From Cytobacillus citreus (GTDB taxonomy: Bacteria > Bacillota > Bacilli > Bacillales > Cytobacillaceae), in contig NZ_JAGYPM010000004.1 of assembly GCF_018343665.1 (NCBI RefSeq), forward strand, positions 726,381 to 790,380: 64,000 nt of DNA, given 5' to 3'. The position numbers were made by a program, and so were the translations under genes. Below the pieces are notes generated by a model. It ran no database searches. It saw only the letters and a list, made by a program, of their open reading frames with translations, and was not told the DNA's origin. This document shows, in pieces, positions 42,115 through 50,600 of the stretch (position 1 is the stretch's first letter; each line of letters starts with the position of its first letter).

Positions 42115-43942
42115 TGAATTGAAAAGACCGTTTCAATATAAAAGAAATTCTTTATTAAATATGGAAAAAGAAGAAGCGTCTACCAAAAAGAGGCCAAAAT
42201 CTAACAACTACAAGCAAACATTAAAAAGAATCTGGCAATTTCTTTCCTTTAATAAAGGGCTTTTACTACTTGTTCTTTTTATGGTACTCCTTAGTTCTTT
42301 ATTGGGCTTACTTGGACCATTTTTGGTGGGAATGGCAATCGATGAATATATTGTAAAGAAGAGCAGTGATGGGTTTATTCCGCTTCTCCTTGGACTTGCG
42401 GGAATCTATGTTGTGTACTCACTTTCCATTTGGTTTCAAAATTACTGGATGATTGGCATCGCTCAAAACACAGTCTATGAAATGAGAACAAAGTTATTTC
42501 AGCATTTGCATAAGCTGCCGATCGCTTTTTTCGATAAGCGTCAGCACGGGGAATTAATGAGCAGAATGACAAATGATATTGAAAATGTCAGTTCAACCTT
42601 AAACAGCTCTGTCATTCAAGTTTTTTCGAGCCTAATTACTCTTATTGGCACGATATCAGTCATGCTTTGGCTTAGTCCATTATTAACTTTACTTACATTG
42701 ATTATCGTTCCTCTTATGTTTTTCGGGATGAAATGGATCACGAAGAGAACAGGAGAATTGTTTAAGGAACAGCAAAAAAATCTGGGTGAATTAAATGGCT
42801 TCATAGAGGAAACGATTTCAGGACAAAGAATTATTAAAACCTTTTCTCAGGAAAGGAAAGTGATAGCTGAATTTACGGAAAAAGCAGAACGGTTAAAAGG
42901 AGCAGGCTATTGGGCACAAACCTATTCTGGTTTTATACCAAAGCTGATGAACTTTCTAAATAATTTTAGCTTCACGATTATCGCGGGAATAGGAGGGATA
43001 CTAGCCTTAAAAGGCATGATATCAATCGGAGTGATTGTTATTTTTGCTGAGTATTCACGCTCCTTTACACGTCCTCTTAATGATCTTGCCAACCAGTTTA
43101 ATACATTGCTTTCCGCTATTGCTGGTGCGGAAAGAGTGTTTGAAATACTAGATGAAGAGGATGAGTTTCTGCATGAGAATGATCTTCGGGAGCTAAATGA
43201 TGTAAGGGGAGACGTCGAATTTAGGAACGTAACTTTTTCTTATGAAGAGGAAAATCAAACTGTTAAGAATATTGATCTCCACGTTTTCCCTGGTGAAACG
43301 GCGGCATTTGTTGGTTCTACAGGTGCAGGGAAAACAACAATGATTAATTTGCTCTCTCGATTTTATGAGGTGGATAGTGGGTGTATATTAATCGATGGTC
43401 AAGATATTTCTGATATAAAAAGGGAAAGCCTAAGACAGCATATGGGTTTTGTTTTACAAGATTCATTCTTATTTCAAGGTACTGTAATAGAAAATATTCG
43501 TTATGGAAGACTGTCAGCAACAGAAGAGGAAGTCGTAACGGCAGCAAAATTGGCAAATGCACATTCATTTATTATGAAGCTCCCTCATCAATATGATTCA
43601 GTTTTAAATCAAGATGGAAGCGGTATTAGTCAGGGGCAAAAGCAGCTATTATCAATTGCTAGAGCATTTCTTGCCAATCCGACTATTTTAATTTTGGATG
43701 AAGCAACAAGCAGCATTGATACTGTGACTGAATTAAAGATTCAAGCAGTCCTAAAAGAATTAATGAAGGGAAGAACATGCTTTGTGATTGCCCACCGTTT
43801 AAACACCGTCCAAAATGCAAATCGTATTTTTGTTCTTGATAAAGGAAGAATTGTTGAAGAGGGCACGCATGACTTTCTTATAAAGCAGGAAGGAGTTTAT
43901 TTTCAGCTGCATAGTAATGCTGAAGCATCAACTAATATTTGA
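42107..43942 (+). CDS. ABC exporter half-transporter, catalytic partner
   Basis: 611 residues, ATG inside the end of the previous gene with GAGGAG ten bases upstream. An N-terminal extension of about 35 charged residues precedes six membrane helices. Walker A GSTGAGKTT, signature SGISQGQKQLLS (Gln in place of the second Gly), Walker B ILILDEATSS with the catalytic Glu, and H-loop IAHRLNTV. Signature and catalytic residue complement those of the partner, so one composite ATP site should be active. The pair is a single transcription unit. Confidence 0.9.
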   Translation: MLNELKRPFQYKRNSLLNMEKEEASTKKRPKSNNYKQTLKRIWQFLSFNKGLLLLVLFMVLLSSLLGLLGPFLVGMAIDEYIVKKSSDGFIPLLLGLAGIYVVYSLSIWFQNYWMIGIAQNTVYEMRTKLFQHLHKLPIAFFDKRQHGELMSRMTNDIENVSSTLNSSVIQVFSSLITLIGTISVMLWLSPLLTLLTLIIVPLMFFGMKWITKRTGELFKEQQKNLGELNGFIEETISGQRIIKTFSQERKVIAEFTEKAERLKGAGYWAQTYSGFIPKLMNFLNNFSFTIIAGIGGILALKGMISIGVIVIFAEYSRSFTRPLNDLANQFNTLLSAIAGAERVFEILDEEDEFLHENDLRELNDVRGDVEFRNVTFSYEEENQTVKNIDLHVFPGETAAFVGSTGAGKTTMINLLSRFYEVDSGCILIDGQDISDIKRESLRQHMGFVLQDSFLFQGTVIENIRYGRLSATEEEVVTAAKLANAHSFIMKLPHQYDSVLNQDGSGISQGQKQLLSIARAFLANPTILILDEATSSIDTVTELKIQAVLKELMKGRTCFVIAHRLNTVQNANRIFVLDKGRIVEEGTHDFLIKQEGVYFQLHSNAEASTNI

Positions 43943-43970
43943 TAAATTATGAAAAAAATTAAATTGATCT

Positions 43971-44006
43971 AAGACAGGCTGTAGCAATATATCTAATGCC
44001 TGTCTT
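43971..44006 (+). terminator. terminator after the ABC exporter genes
   Basis: Nine-bp stem AAGACAGGC / GCCTGTCTT followed by TATTATTTATT. Confidence 0.75.
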
Positions 44007-44286
44007 TATTATTTATTCAATATCCCTGTGGCTCTCAATTACTGAAAGGAAATTCTAGTTAGTTACTCATGCTATCAAAAGGTGATTAGTAAATTATGTT
44101 CACAGAATAGTCATATACTGTAAATTATTTGTGAAGAAATGGTGAAGTCCATTGGCACTAGGGATTTTATCGAGTATATTAAAAGTGTAGAAAGAAAGTT
44201 AAAACATTCACGAAGTTGACAATTTTCTTTCTTTGAAAAAGCTGGCCGGCTTTATAACCTTTATAAGGTAAAAATTTTTTAATAAG
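44007..44286. other. spacer upstream of the DoxX gene
   Basis: Non-coding. Contains a small dyad GGCTGGCCGGC (44,241) and CCTTTATAAGG (44,259), but no motif I can assign with confidence. The promoter of the DoxX gene is presumably at its right end, overlapping the operator-like dyad. Confidence 0.4.
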
Positions 44287-44307
44287 TATTGTGAATCCGT
44301 CACAATA
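44287..44307. promoter_or_regulatory. operator-like dyad upstream of the DoxX gene
   Basis: TATTGTGA-N5-TCACAATA, a perfect 8-bp inverted repeat 26 bases before the start codon. It resembles a Rex or Fnr/CRP-class site but its spacing (five central bases) fits neither consensus exactly. Confidence 0.5.
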
Positions 44308-44333
44308 TATTTTGAAATCAGGAGATGATTACC

Positions 44334-44831
44334 ATGAAATGGTGGAAAACTCCGCAAGTAGCGGTATTATGGACAATATTAAGAATTTGGCTAGGATATC
44401 AATGGCTTACTGCTGGATGGCATAAAGTAACTGATGGCTTTGATGCGAGTGGATTCATGCAAGGGGCAATTGCTCAAGCAACGGGAGATCATCCTGCAGT
44501 TCAAGGCTGGTATGCAGCATTTTTAGAAAACTTTGCTTTACCAAACGCGGATTTATTCAGTACATTAGTAGCATATGGTGAAGTCCTAGTAGGTTTAGGA
44601 TTAATTCTAGGGGCAGCTACAATTCCGGCTTTAATCGCTGGTGCATTCATGAACCTTAACTTTTTATTAGCAGGAACTACAAGCACTAACCCTATGTTAT
44701 ACACTGAAGCAATTATTCTACTCTTTGCAGGAAGTGGTGCATATTACTGGGGTGTTGACCGCTTTGCAATCCCATATATTAAGAATCGCCTAGGCAAAGG
44801 TGGACAAGAAATTAATAAGCAAACTGCTTAA
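44334..44831 (+). CDS. DoxX/DoxD-family membrane protein
   Basis: 165 residues from ATG 44334 (AGGAG nine bases upstream; the earlier ATG abuts that site). Four membrane helices; hallmark RIWLGYQWLTAGWHKV and AYGEVLVGLGLILGAATIPAL. Family members include the small subunit of thiosulfate:quinone oxidoreductase and Bacillus CatD, involved in quinone or thiol stress. The dyad upstream suggests redox control. Monocistronic. Confidence 0.85.
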   Translation: MKWWKTPQVAVLWTILRIWLGYQWLTAGWHKVTDGFDASGFMQGAIAQATGDHPAVQGWYAAFLENFALPNADLFSTLVAYGEVLVGLGLILGAATIPALIAGAFMNLNFLLAGTTSTNPMLYTEAIILLFAGSGAYYWGVDRFAIPYIKNRLGKGGQEINKQTA

Positions 44832-44855
44832 ATAAAATACAGGATTAGAAATAAG

Positions 44856-44879
44856 AAGCCGGGGTTCCCCGGCTTTTTA
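44856..44879. terminator. terminator between doxX and yfhD
   Basis: AAGCCGGGG-TT-CCCCGGCTT, then TTT; nearly symmetric and between convergent genes. Confidence 0.9.
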
Positions 44880-44885
44880 TTTCAT

Positions 44886-45077
44886 TTATTTATTCCTTTG
44901 CTTTTCTTTTACTCTTTGGTTTGCAGCATTTGCACGAGCCTGAGCTTCAAGATCATCTCGATCTGCAAGCTCTTCAGAGAATTCTTCATCAATGCCATCG
45001 GATTTCATATTTTTAGGTACTTGTGGGAGTGATGCTTTGTTTTTATCCCGAGATCTTTGTCCGCGTGAACGCCCCAT
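44886..45077 (-). CDS. yfhD: YfhD family small protein
   Basis: 63 residues from ATG 45077 (AAAGGGG upstream), MGRSRGQRSRDKNKASLPQ then an acidic EEFSEELADRDDLEAQARA helix and a basic tail. Matches YfhD, a small protein of unknown function conserved in Bacillus. Start of the block conserved with B. subtilis. Confidence 0.8.
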   Translation of the reverse strand: MGRSRGQRSRDKNKASLPQVPKNMKSDGIDEEFSEELADRDDLEAQARANAANQRVKEKQRNK

Positions 45078-45169
45078 GTCAAAAACCCCTTTCAGCATAA
45101 AAGTACGGAAACTAAATAAAGGCTTCCATACATTATTTTCTACACTTCACAAAAAACTATTTGTGGAAA

Positions 45170-45295
45170 TTAATGCTTCGAATGTTTGTCCACATAGCCG
45201 CCAGCCCGGTCAGCCATTTTAAATTCGCGTGAGTAAAGGACCTCCTGAGTAGCAGATAATGATCGTTTCTTCTTATCCTTCGTTTTCTTATCCAT
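45170..45295 (-). CDS. yfhE: YfhE family very small protein
   Basis: 41 residues: MDKKTKDKKKRSLSATQEVL, then YSREFKMADRAGGYVDKHSK. ATG 45295 is preceded by AAAGGATGAT on the minus strand. Size, sequence and place between yfhD and yfhF fit YfhE. Function unknown. Confidence 0.75.
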   Translation of the reverse strand: MDKKTKDKKKRSLSATQEVLYSREFKMADRAGGYVDKHSKH

Positions 45296-45371
45296 TTGGA
45301 TCATCCTTTCAATTTTTGATAAAACTTCACACCACCCTTATTTTTCCCTTTTTAGAAAAGTTTGATACTCA

Positions 45372-46274
45372 TTACTTGTAGAAGTCTACTAAAGCAGGTT
45401 TTAAATGATCGTATTGAAATGAATAGCCATGAGATGTCAAGGCTGCTGGAAGAACCTTTTGGCCTTCGAGTACGAGAAGGCTCATTTCTCCTAATACAGC
45501 TTTCAGGGCAAAAACTGGTGCAGGAATCCAATGTGGCCGGTGTAAAACCTCGCCAAGCGTCTGACCAAATTCTCTCATAGATACCGGATTTGGAGAGGTA
45601 AAGTTGACGGGCCCTTCAAAATCAGTTTGATTTATGGCAAATATTATTCCATTTATGACATCCTTTAAATGAATCCATGACACCCATTGATTTCCTGATC
45701 CTACTGTTCCACCAGCAAATAATTTGTAAGGAAGGGCAATCCGCGGCAATGCTCCATCTGTTTTATCTAGAATAATGCCAAAGCGACAACAAACAACCCT
45801 TATATTTAATTCTCTTGCTTTAAAAGCTTCAGCCTCCCATTGTTGAACAGTGGCAGCAAGAAAGTCTTTTCCATGCTCCCTTGAACTCTCTGTAAAAGTC
45901 TTCTCTAAAGATGTTCCATAAAAACCGACAGCACTCGCGTTAATTAATAAGGAAGGCCTCTTTCTCAATTGGCCGCAAATGCGCAGCACTTCCTTTGTTG
46001 CTGTAATACGGCTGGTCAATATTTTTTTCTTACGGTCTTCCGTCCATCTTCCACTGTTTATCGATTCTCCTGCTAAATTGATGAAAACATCAATTCCTTC
46101 TAATTCTCTTTCAGGAAGGCTTTTATCATGCAGCCATTGAACAAATGAAAGGTTTGCACTGTTTTTTAAATGATTACTTCTTGTTAAAATAAATATCTCG
46201 TGCCCATTTTTGATTAATTCCTTAGTAAGAGCACTGCCAACAAATCCCGTTCCACCAGTCAAAGCAATTTTCAT
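45372..46274 (-). CDS. yfhF: NAD(P)-binding epimerase-like protein
   Basis: 300 residues from ATG 46274 (GAGGAGG seven bases upstream). Extended SDR fold, TIGR01777/SDR39U1 type: MKIALTGGTGFVGSALTKEL, FINLAGESINSGRWTEDRKK, LINASAVGFYG, and the C-terminal conserved segment EMSLLVLEGQKVLPAALTSHG. Broadly conserved; biochemical role unknown. Divergent from recX. Confidence 0.88.
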   Translation of the reverse strand: MKIALTGGTGFVGSALTKELIKNGHEIFILTRSNHLKNSANLSFVQWLHDKSLPERELEGIDVFINLAGESINSGRWTEDRKKKILTSRITATKEVLRICGQLRKRPSLLINASAVGFYGTSLEKTFTESSREHGKDFLAATVQQWEAEAFKARELNIRVVCCRFGIILDKTDGALPRIALPYKLFAGGTVGSGNQWVSWIHLKDVINGIIFAINQTDFEGPVNFTSPNPVSMREFGQTLGEVLHRPHWIPAPVFALKAVLGEMSLLVLEGQKVLPAALTSHGYSFQYDHLKPALVDFYK

Positions 46275-46438
46275 ACACAATCCTCCTCGTATACATAATT
46301 CTTACCATATGACTTCTACAATAATGGCTTAACACCTTTTAATTCTTGGTATTTGATCATGCAGACAGCCACCATTAACTTTTAGAAAATCAGGCACGGT
46401 ATTTCTTAATGTGTTACATTAAAAGTGAGGTGATAATC

Positions 46439-47239
46439 ATGCCTATTATTACAAAAATATCTGTACAGCAAAAAAAAAGTGACCGTTATAATATTTTTTT
46501 AGATGAAAAATATGCCTTTAGTGTTGATGAAGACGTATTGATCACCCACCAGTTGAAAAAGGGGATGGAAGTAGATGAATTTTCCCTTTCAGAGATTGCT
46601 TATCAAGATGACATACGTAAAGCCTATAACACAGCTATCCAATATTTATCAAGAAGGATGAGATCAGAAAAAGAAGTTCGCCAGTATTTAAAGGATAAAG
46701 AAGTGGATGAGATCATTATCCAGGAAGTAGTTCATAAATTATATGAATATCACTTTTTAGACGATAAAGAGTACGCCATTGCTTTTGTTCGAACATTCAT
46801 GAATACGACAGACAAAGGATCAGGATTAATACGTGGAGAATTAAAAGAAAAGGGTATTTCTGAACAGCTGATTGATGCTGCATTACGGGAATTTCCTTAT
46901 GAGAAAGAATTTGAGGTTGCCAAAAAGCTTAGAGATAAGTTTGTCCAAAAAAATACCAATGATTCTTCTCGTATCATGAAGCAAAAGCTTGAGCAAATGC
47001 TTATGAGGAAAGGGTATTCACATGAACTCATCCAAGCTGTTGTTGCTGAATCTGAAATAGATAAAGCTGAGGATGCAGAAATGGATGCACTACGAAAGCA
47101 TGCAGTAAAAATGCATCGCAAATATTCAAATCTCATTAATACTTATGAATATGAGCAAAAAATGAAGCAAGCCTTATATCGTAAAGGATTCTCGATCGAT
47201 TTAATCGAAAAGATTATTCAAGAATATAAGGATATGTAA
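46439..47239 (+). CDS. recX: RecA regulator
   Basis: Binds RecA filaments and modulates recombination and the SOS response. 266 residues from ATG 46439 (GAGGTGAT upstream); B. subtilis RecX is 264. Repeated three-helix units are visible, with the RecX pattern AIQYLSRRMRSEKEVRQYLKD and the downstream YHFLDDKEYAIAFVRTF, then KGSGLIRGELKEKGISEQLI. Convergent with the short-chain dehydrogenase gene. Confidence 0.92.
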   Translation: MPIITKISVQQKKSDRYNIFLDEKYAFSVDEDVLITHQLKKGMEVDEFSLSEIAYQDDIRKAYNTAIQYLSRRMRSEKEVRQYLKDKEVDEIIIQEVVHKLYEYHFLDDKEYAIAFVRTFMNTTDKGSGLIRGELKEKGISEQLIDAALREFPYEKEFEVAKKLRDKFVQKNTNDSSRIMKQKLEQMLMRKGYSHELIQAVVAESEIDKAEDAEMDALRKHAVKMHRKYSNLINTYEYEQKMKQALYRKGFSIDLIEKIIQEYKDM

Positions 47240-47271
47240 AAATCATATGATTTCGTCATGTGATTTTTACA
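47236..47271. terminator. bidirectional terminator after recX
   Basis: AAAAATCATATGA / TCATGTGATTTTT hairpin overlapping the recX stop, between convergent genes. Confidence 0.75.
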
Positions 47272-47280
47272 TGGTGCAAA

Positions 47281-47958
47281 TTACTTTCCTTTTGATTCAA
47301 TAATAATCGTTTCCTGATCCATGTTTTCCAAAATGATAGTAGCAATTTCCGCAGGTGATCGCAGACGAGATTTGTCTTGAATATGATCGTTTTGATCCCA
47401 GAAAGGCGTATCCATCCCTCCCATATAAACAGCTTTTATTTGCATGCCTGAATTCTCATATTCCTTTTGCATGCTTTCAGTAAGCCCCCGAACTGCGAAC
47501 TTACTTGCACAATATCCTGCCTCATTAGCTTTACCTTTAAGTCCAGCCGTTGAAATAATATTCATGATCAATCCTTCTTTATTATTTTTTATAGACGAAA
47601 GGAAGGACTGTGACATGTTAATGGTTCCAAATACATTGGTGAGCAACATTTCTTCAATTTCTTGTTTAGTCAATTGTTCAAATGGACCAAAGTGACCTAT
47701 TCCAGCATTATTAATCAAACCAAAAAGGTCAAATTTGCTATTCGCTTCATCTATAAACTGCTTGATAGCAGATTGATTCGTAATATCAACTAAAAAGGAA
47801 TCGGCATGGCCGTTATTTGCCACGATTTGTTTCTCAACGGATTTTAGCTTTTGCATTGTTCTGCCCGTTAAAATAATATGATATCCTTTAAGCCCAAAGG
47901 ATGAGGCTAATTCCTTTCCTAATCCTGAACCTGCTCCTGTAATAATGATTGATTTCAT
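47281..47958 (-). CDS. short-chain dehydrogenase/reductase
   Basis: 225 residues from ATG 47958 (AAAGGTGTGA upstream). Classical SDR: cofactor motif GAGSGLGKEL, NNAG, catalytic Ser in ISTAG, and YCASK (Tyr-X3-Lys). Substrate not readable. It lies between recX and yfhH, where B. subtilis has no such gene, so it is a local insertion. Confidence 0.85.
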   Translation of the reverse strand: MKSIIITGAGSGLGKELASSFGLKGYHIILTGRTMQKLKSVEKQIVANNGHADSFLVDITNQSAIKQFIDEANSKFDLFGLINNAGIGHFGPFEQLTKQEIEEMLLTNVFGTINMSQSFLSSIKNNKEGLIMNIISTAGLKGKANEAGYCASKFAVRGLTESMQKEYENSGMQIKAVYMGGMDTPFWDQNDHIQDKSRLRSPAEIATIILENMDQETIIIESKGK

Positions 47959-48145
47959 TTTCGTCTTCACACCTTTTATTATCATCTTGAATCATATTGT
48001 ATCAAATTGATGAAGGATTTCCTTCAATCTTACTCCTTTTCTTAAAGATCTTTTTTCAATATACTTTTACTTAGATGTTATTAGGATGTACATATTGAAC
48101 ATCATTCGTTTATAGTAAATGTACATGTAAGGGAAGGTGAATGAT

Positions 48146-48460
48146 TTGCAAGAGAAAAGGTATAGTGATATGACTTCTTATGAACTTCAGCAGGAAATTT
48201 CTCAACTGAATGAAAAGGCAAGGAAGGCAGAACAAATGGGAATGGTGAATGAGTTTGCTGTTATAGAAAGAAAAGCAGTGATGGCCAAAGCATATTTATT
48301 AAATCCTGATGACTATAAAGCTGGAGAGATTTATGAGATTGAAGGAGCTCCAGGCGAATATTTTAAAATTGATTATATGAATGGTGTTTTTGCTTGGGGG
48401 TTTCGATTGAAAGGAAGCAATGGTGAGGAAGCTCTTCCTATCTCTATGCTGAAAAAATAA
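48146..48460 (+). CDS. yfhH: YfhH family protein
   Basis: 104 residues from TTG 48146; AAGGTGA ends five bases before it. MQEKRYSDMTSYELQQEISQ, then a helical KARKAEQMGMVNEFAVIERK segment and a C-terminal small beta domain (YKAGEIYEIEGAPGEYFKID, FAWGFRL). Matches YfhH by sequence, size and position. Function unknown. Confidence 0.82.
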   Translation: MQEKRYSDMTSYELQQEISQLNEKARKAEQMGMVNEFAVIERKAVMAKAYLLNPDDYKAGEIYEIEGAPGEYFKIDYMNGVFAWGFRLKGSNGEEALPISMLKK

Positions 48461-48548
48461 TTAGAAAAACTTGGCACTCGTCTTATCCTTTCGGCGAATG
48501 CCTAGATTTTCTAAGCAGTAAATTTTATCGTAAAATTAAGTTAAACTG

Positions 48549-48575
48549 AGAAAGAGGATGAGACATCCTCTTTCT
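48549..48575. terminator. terminator between yfhH and the sspK unit
   Basis: Perfect 12-bp stem AGAAAGAGGATG / CATCCTCTTTCT with a three-base loop, three bases past the stop of the minus-strand gene. Confidence 0.75.
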
Positions 48576-48577
48576 GC

Positions 48578-48721
48578 TTATGATCTTTTTCTTGTCATGG
48601 CTTCTAAAATAATGAGGTCTTGAGTAAGCTGTGTCTCTCCATTTACTTGTGAATGGGAACGTTTTGGCCGATACCAAGGTGCTTTGATTTTTGAATTAAA
48701 AAAATTCTTTGGTTTTGCCAT
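48578..48721 (-). CDS. small protein next to sspK, YpzG-like
   Basis: 47 residues: MAKPKNFFNSKIKAPWYRPK, then RSHSQVNGETQLTQDLIILE and a basic tail. GAGGAGG lies seven bases before the ATG. The QVNGETQ segment recalls YpzG-type small proteins of spore formers. It follows sspK by 24 bases on the same strand, so it is probably co-expressed in the forespore. Confidence 0.65.
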   Translation of the reverse strand: MAKPKNFFNSKIKAPWYRPKRSHSQVNGETQLTQDLIILEAMTRKRS

Positions 48722-48745
48722 CACTAAGCCTCCTCATGTATTCAT

Positions 48746-48916
48746 TTAAAATTCAGGTGTATCGCTATCTCGGTTTGTTGATGCACGCATACGCTCTTGA
48801 GGGTGTGTGTTGGTTGTTCCATCTGCTCTTTTGGAAGCATATTCAGCTTTTGCTCGTGGTTCACCCTCGAATTTATTATTATTCTGATTTGGGAAGTTCG
48901 TCACCTTATTACGCAT
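48746..48916 (-). CDS. sspK: small acid-soluble spore protein K
   Basis: 56 residues from ATG 48916 (AGGAGG upstream): [20 protein letters not shown], then [20 protein letters not shown] and ERMRAS, the SspK family. A minor SASP made in the forespore. The longer frame adds an untypical hydrophobic extension and is not used. A hairpin GTGAATAGCAA / TTGCTATTCAC (48,949-48,985) lies upstream. Confidence 0.88.
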   Translation of the reverse strand: MRNKVTNFPNQNNNKFEGEPRAKAEYASKRADGTTNTHPQERMRASTNRDSDTPEF

Positions 48917-49034
48917 AATATAGCCGCCTCCTACCCGAAAATAAAAAGCGTGAATAGCAAGCACGATGAGTAATTGCTATTCACGTATATATAGTATTTG
49001 TTTTTCTTCGTACAGTATAATGGTTAGTAATTGG

Positions 49035-49076
49035 AAAAAGGGAACAAGCCAACTCTAATGGTTTGTTCCCTTTTTT
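49035..49076 (-). terminator. terminator downstream of yfhP
   Basis: AAAAAGGGAACAA / TTTGTTCCCTTTTTT hairpin with A and T flanks, 16 bases beyond the yfhP stop. Confidence 0.85.
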
Positions 49077-49091
49077 AGCTTGTAAAAAAAG

Positions 49092-50072
49092 TTAACTAGG
49101 TAAAATATCAAGTTTTTTTCTTAACTTTTCTTCACTAAAAATCCAGCCTGTATAGGAAGTCAAAATTTTTAAATCAGTGTCTAACTGAACAACGGCAACA
49201 AATGGATAATAGTCATTGCTGCGGTAGCGGAGGTCAATAAAGCGAACCTCATAGTAATCATCATATTCATCGATTTCCCACCGGTAAACAGGTGAAAATG
49301 ATAAAAAAGCAGAAAGGTTTTTATCCTTTTTTGCCGCATCTAAAATAGGAATCTTAGGTACAGGCACACGGTCAAATTGATCAATAATTTCCACATCTGA
49401 ATTTACAGCGCGACCAACAAAAAATTGATGCCTGTTCATGACGGCAATTCGCCATTTATTAAATTTCATTGTAGGAGCAATGATGATCTCAGTGGCGTCA
49501 GGAATCATCCTTTTAACTTCTTTATAGACCTTATGCTTTTCTCTAAATCGGAGCACATAATAAATAAACAAAATGGCATATATAGCAATAAAAATATATC
49601 CGGGATTAGCACCCAAAGCCCATATTATTAGTCCGATAATATGAATCCCAAATATATAAGGATCAAAGGTATTTATGACACCTAATGCGACCCATTTCGA
49701 TGAAAAAGGTCTTAATGCTTGTGTTCCATAAGCATTAAATATATCAACAAAAACATGCAGGAAAACAGCAATAAATGTCCACATCCATAAATGGAACAGA
49801 TTTGCTTCAGGGAAGAATGGATAAAGAATAGCAATAATGGCTAATGGCCAAAGCAGGACAGCGGGAATAGAATGAGTGATACCGCGATGATTTCGTATAT
49901 AAACAGCATTACTTCTAAGCTTCAAGATGGTGTCGATATCTGGTATTTGTGAACCAACGATCGTCCCAATCATAACACTAGTTGTTGCAGCAGAATTTTC
50001 TGCCACTACAGGATCAAGTGTCGCAATACCAGCTAGGGCAAGACCCATGACAATATGTGTACCGGTATCCAA
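49092..50072 (-). CDS. yfhP: membrane-bound metal-dependent hydrolase-like protein
   Basis: 326 residues from TTG 50072 (AAAGGAGG nine bases upstream). YdjM/YfhP family: N-terminal metal-site pattern DTGTHIVMGLALAG and SQIPDIDTI, then NHRGITHSIP, with four membrane segments in residues 60-175, and a soluble C-terminal part. His and Asp residues in these blocks are the presumed metal ligands. Reported in B. subtilis to affect secondary metabolism; enzymatic activity unproven. Confidence 0.85.
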   Translation of the reverse strand: MDTGTHIVMGLALAGIATLDPVVAENSAATTSVMIGTIVGSQIPDIDTILKLRSNAVYIRNHRGITHSIPAVLLWPLAIIAILYPFFPEANLFHLWMWTFIAVFLHVFVDIFNAYGTQALRPFSSKWVALGVINTFDPYIFGIHIIGLIIWALGANPGYIFIAIYAILFIYYVLRFREKHKVYKEVKRMIPDATEIIIAPTMKFNKWRIAVMNRHQFFVGRAVNSDVEIIDQFDRVPVPKIPILDAAKKDKNLSAFLSFSPVYRWEIDEYDDYYEVRFIDLRYRSNDYYPFVAVVQLDTDLKILTSYTGWIFSEEKLRKKLDILPS

Positions 50073-50302
50073 GAGGAATAACCTCCTTTAGAAATTCTTC
50101 TATCTTAATTTTAGTCTTATTTATGTTGTTCGACCAGTTAAAAATAGGTTACATTTATATGAGTTGCTAAAATTGAAGAAAAAAGTTCATATGCTTGTGC
50201 GTATTTAGGAAAAAAATTCAAACCATTCAAAAATGAAATGATAATCATATTTTCTCATTTAAACAGTTGTTTATCCTAGCAAAGGAAAACAATCCTTTTT
50301 TG

Positions 50303-50579
50303 TCGCAGATTAACGGGCAGTAAGACCCCCACTACAAGGTTGCGAGAGAATCAAAGAAACCTAAGTGGGGATAAACTGCCCGTAAAGGCCCATAAAATGA
50401 ACACAGACTAAAAGCGCCACATCGTGTGGCAACGTCTGCGTGACCCACTTCCTGTGGGCCGCAACTAACCATCAGTGGGGGATGAACGCAGACTAAAGAC
50501 ACGACGTCCTGTCGTAACGTCTGCACTAGCACATCCTGTGCGTCGGAAAACCCCACTGATGGAGGTTTCACTTTATTGA
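50303..50579. repeat. rRNA-leader-like dispersed repeat, copy B
   Basis: Starts TCGCAGATTAACGGGCAGTAAG and ends GGAGGTTTCACTTTATTG. Stem 1: ACGGGCAGT with ACTGCCCGT. Middle hairpins: CAGACT...GTCTG around GCCACatcgtGTGGC, CCCACttcctGTGGG, GCAGAC...GTCTGC around ACGACgtcctGTCGT, GCACATCCTGTGC. Stem 2: CCATCAGTGGGG with CCCCACTGATGG. It ends 21 bases before the mutY start, so mutY mRNA may carry it as a leader. The preceding 230 bases after yfhP contain nothing else I can name. Confidence 0.88.
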
Positions 50580-50600
50580 AAACTTCTTGGAGGAATAGCG

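Noticed and set aside
44287..44307. Rex operator
   Set aside because: Rex sites have six bases between TTGTGA and TCACAA; this has five. Kept as an unassigned dyad.
50332..50571. 79-residue minus-strand frame
   Set aside because: Lies entirely in the structured repeat; its existence follows from the GC-rich hairpins.
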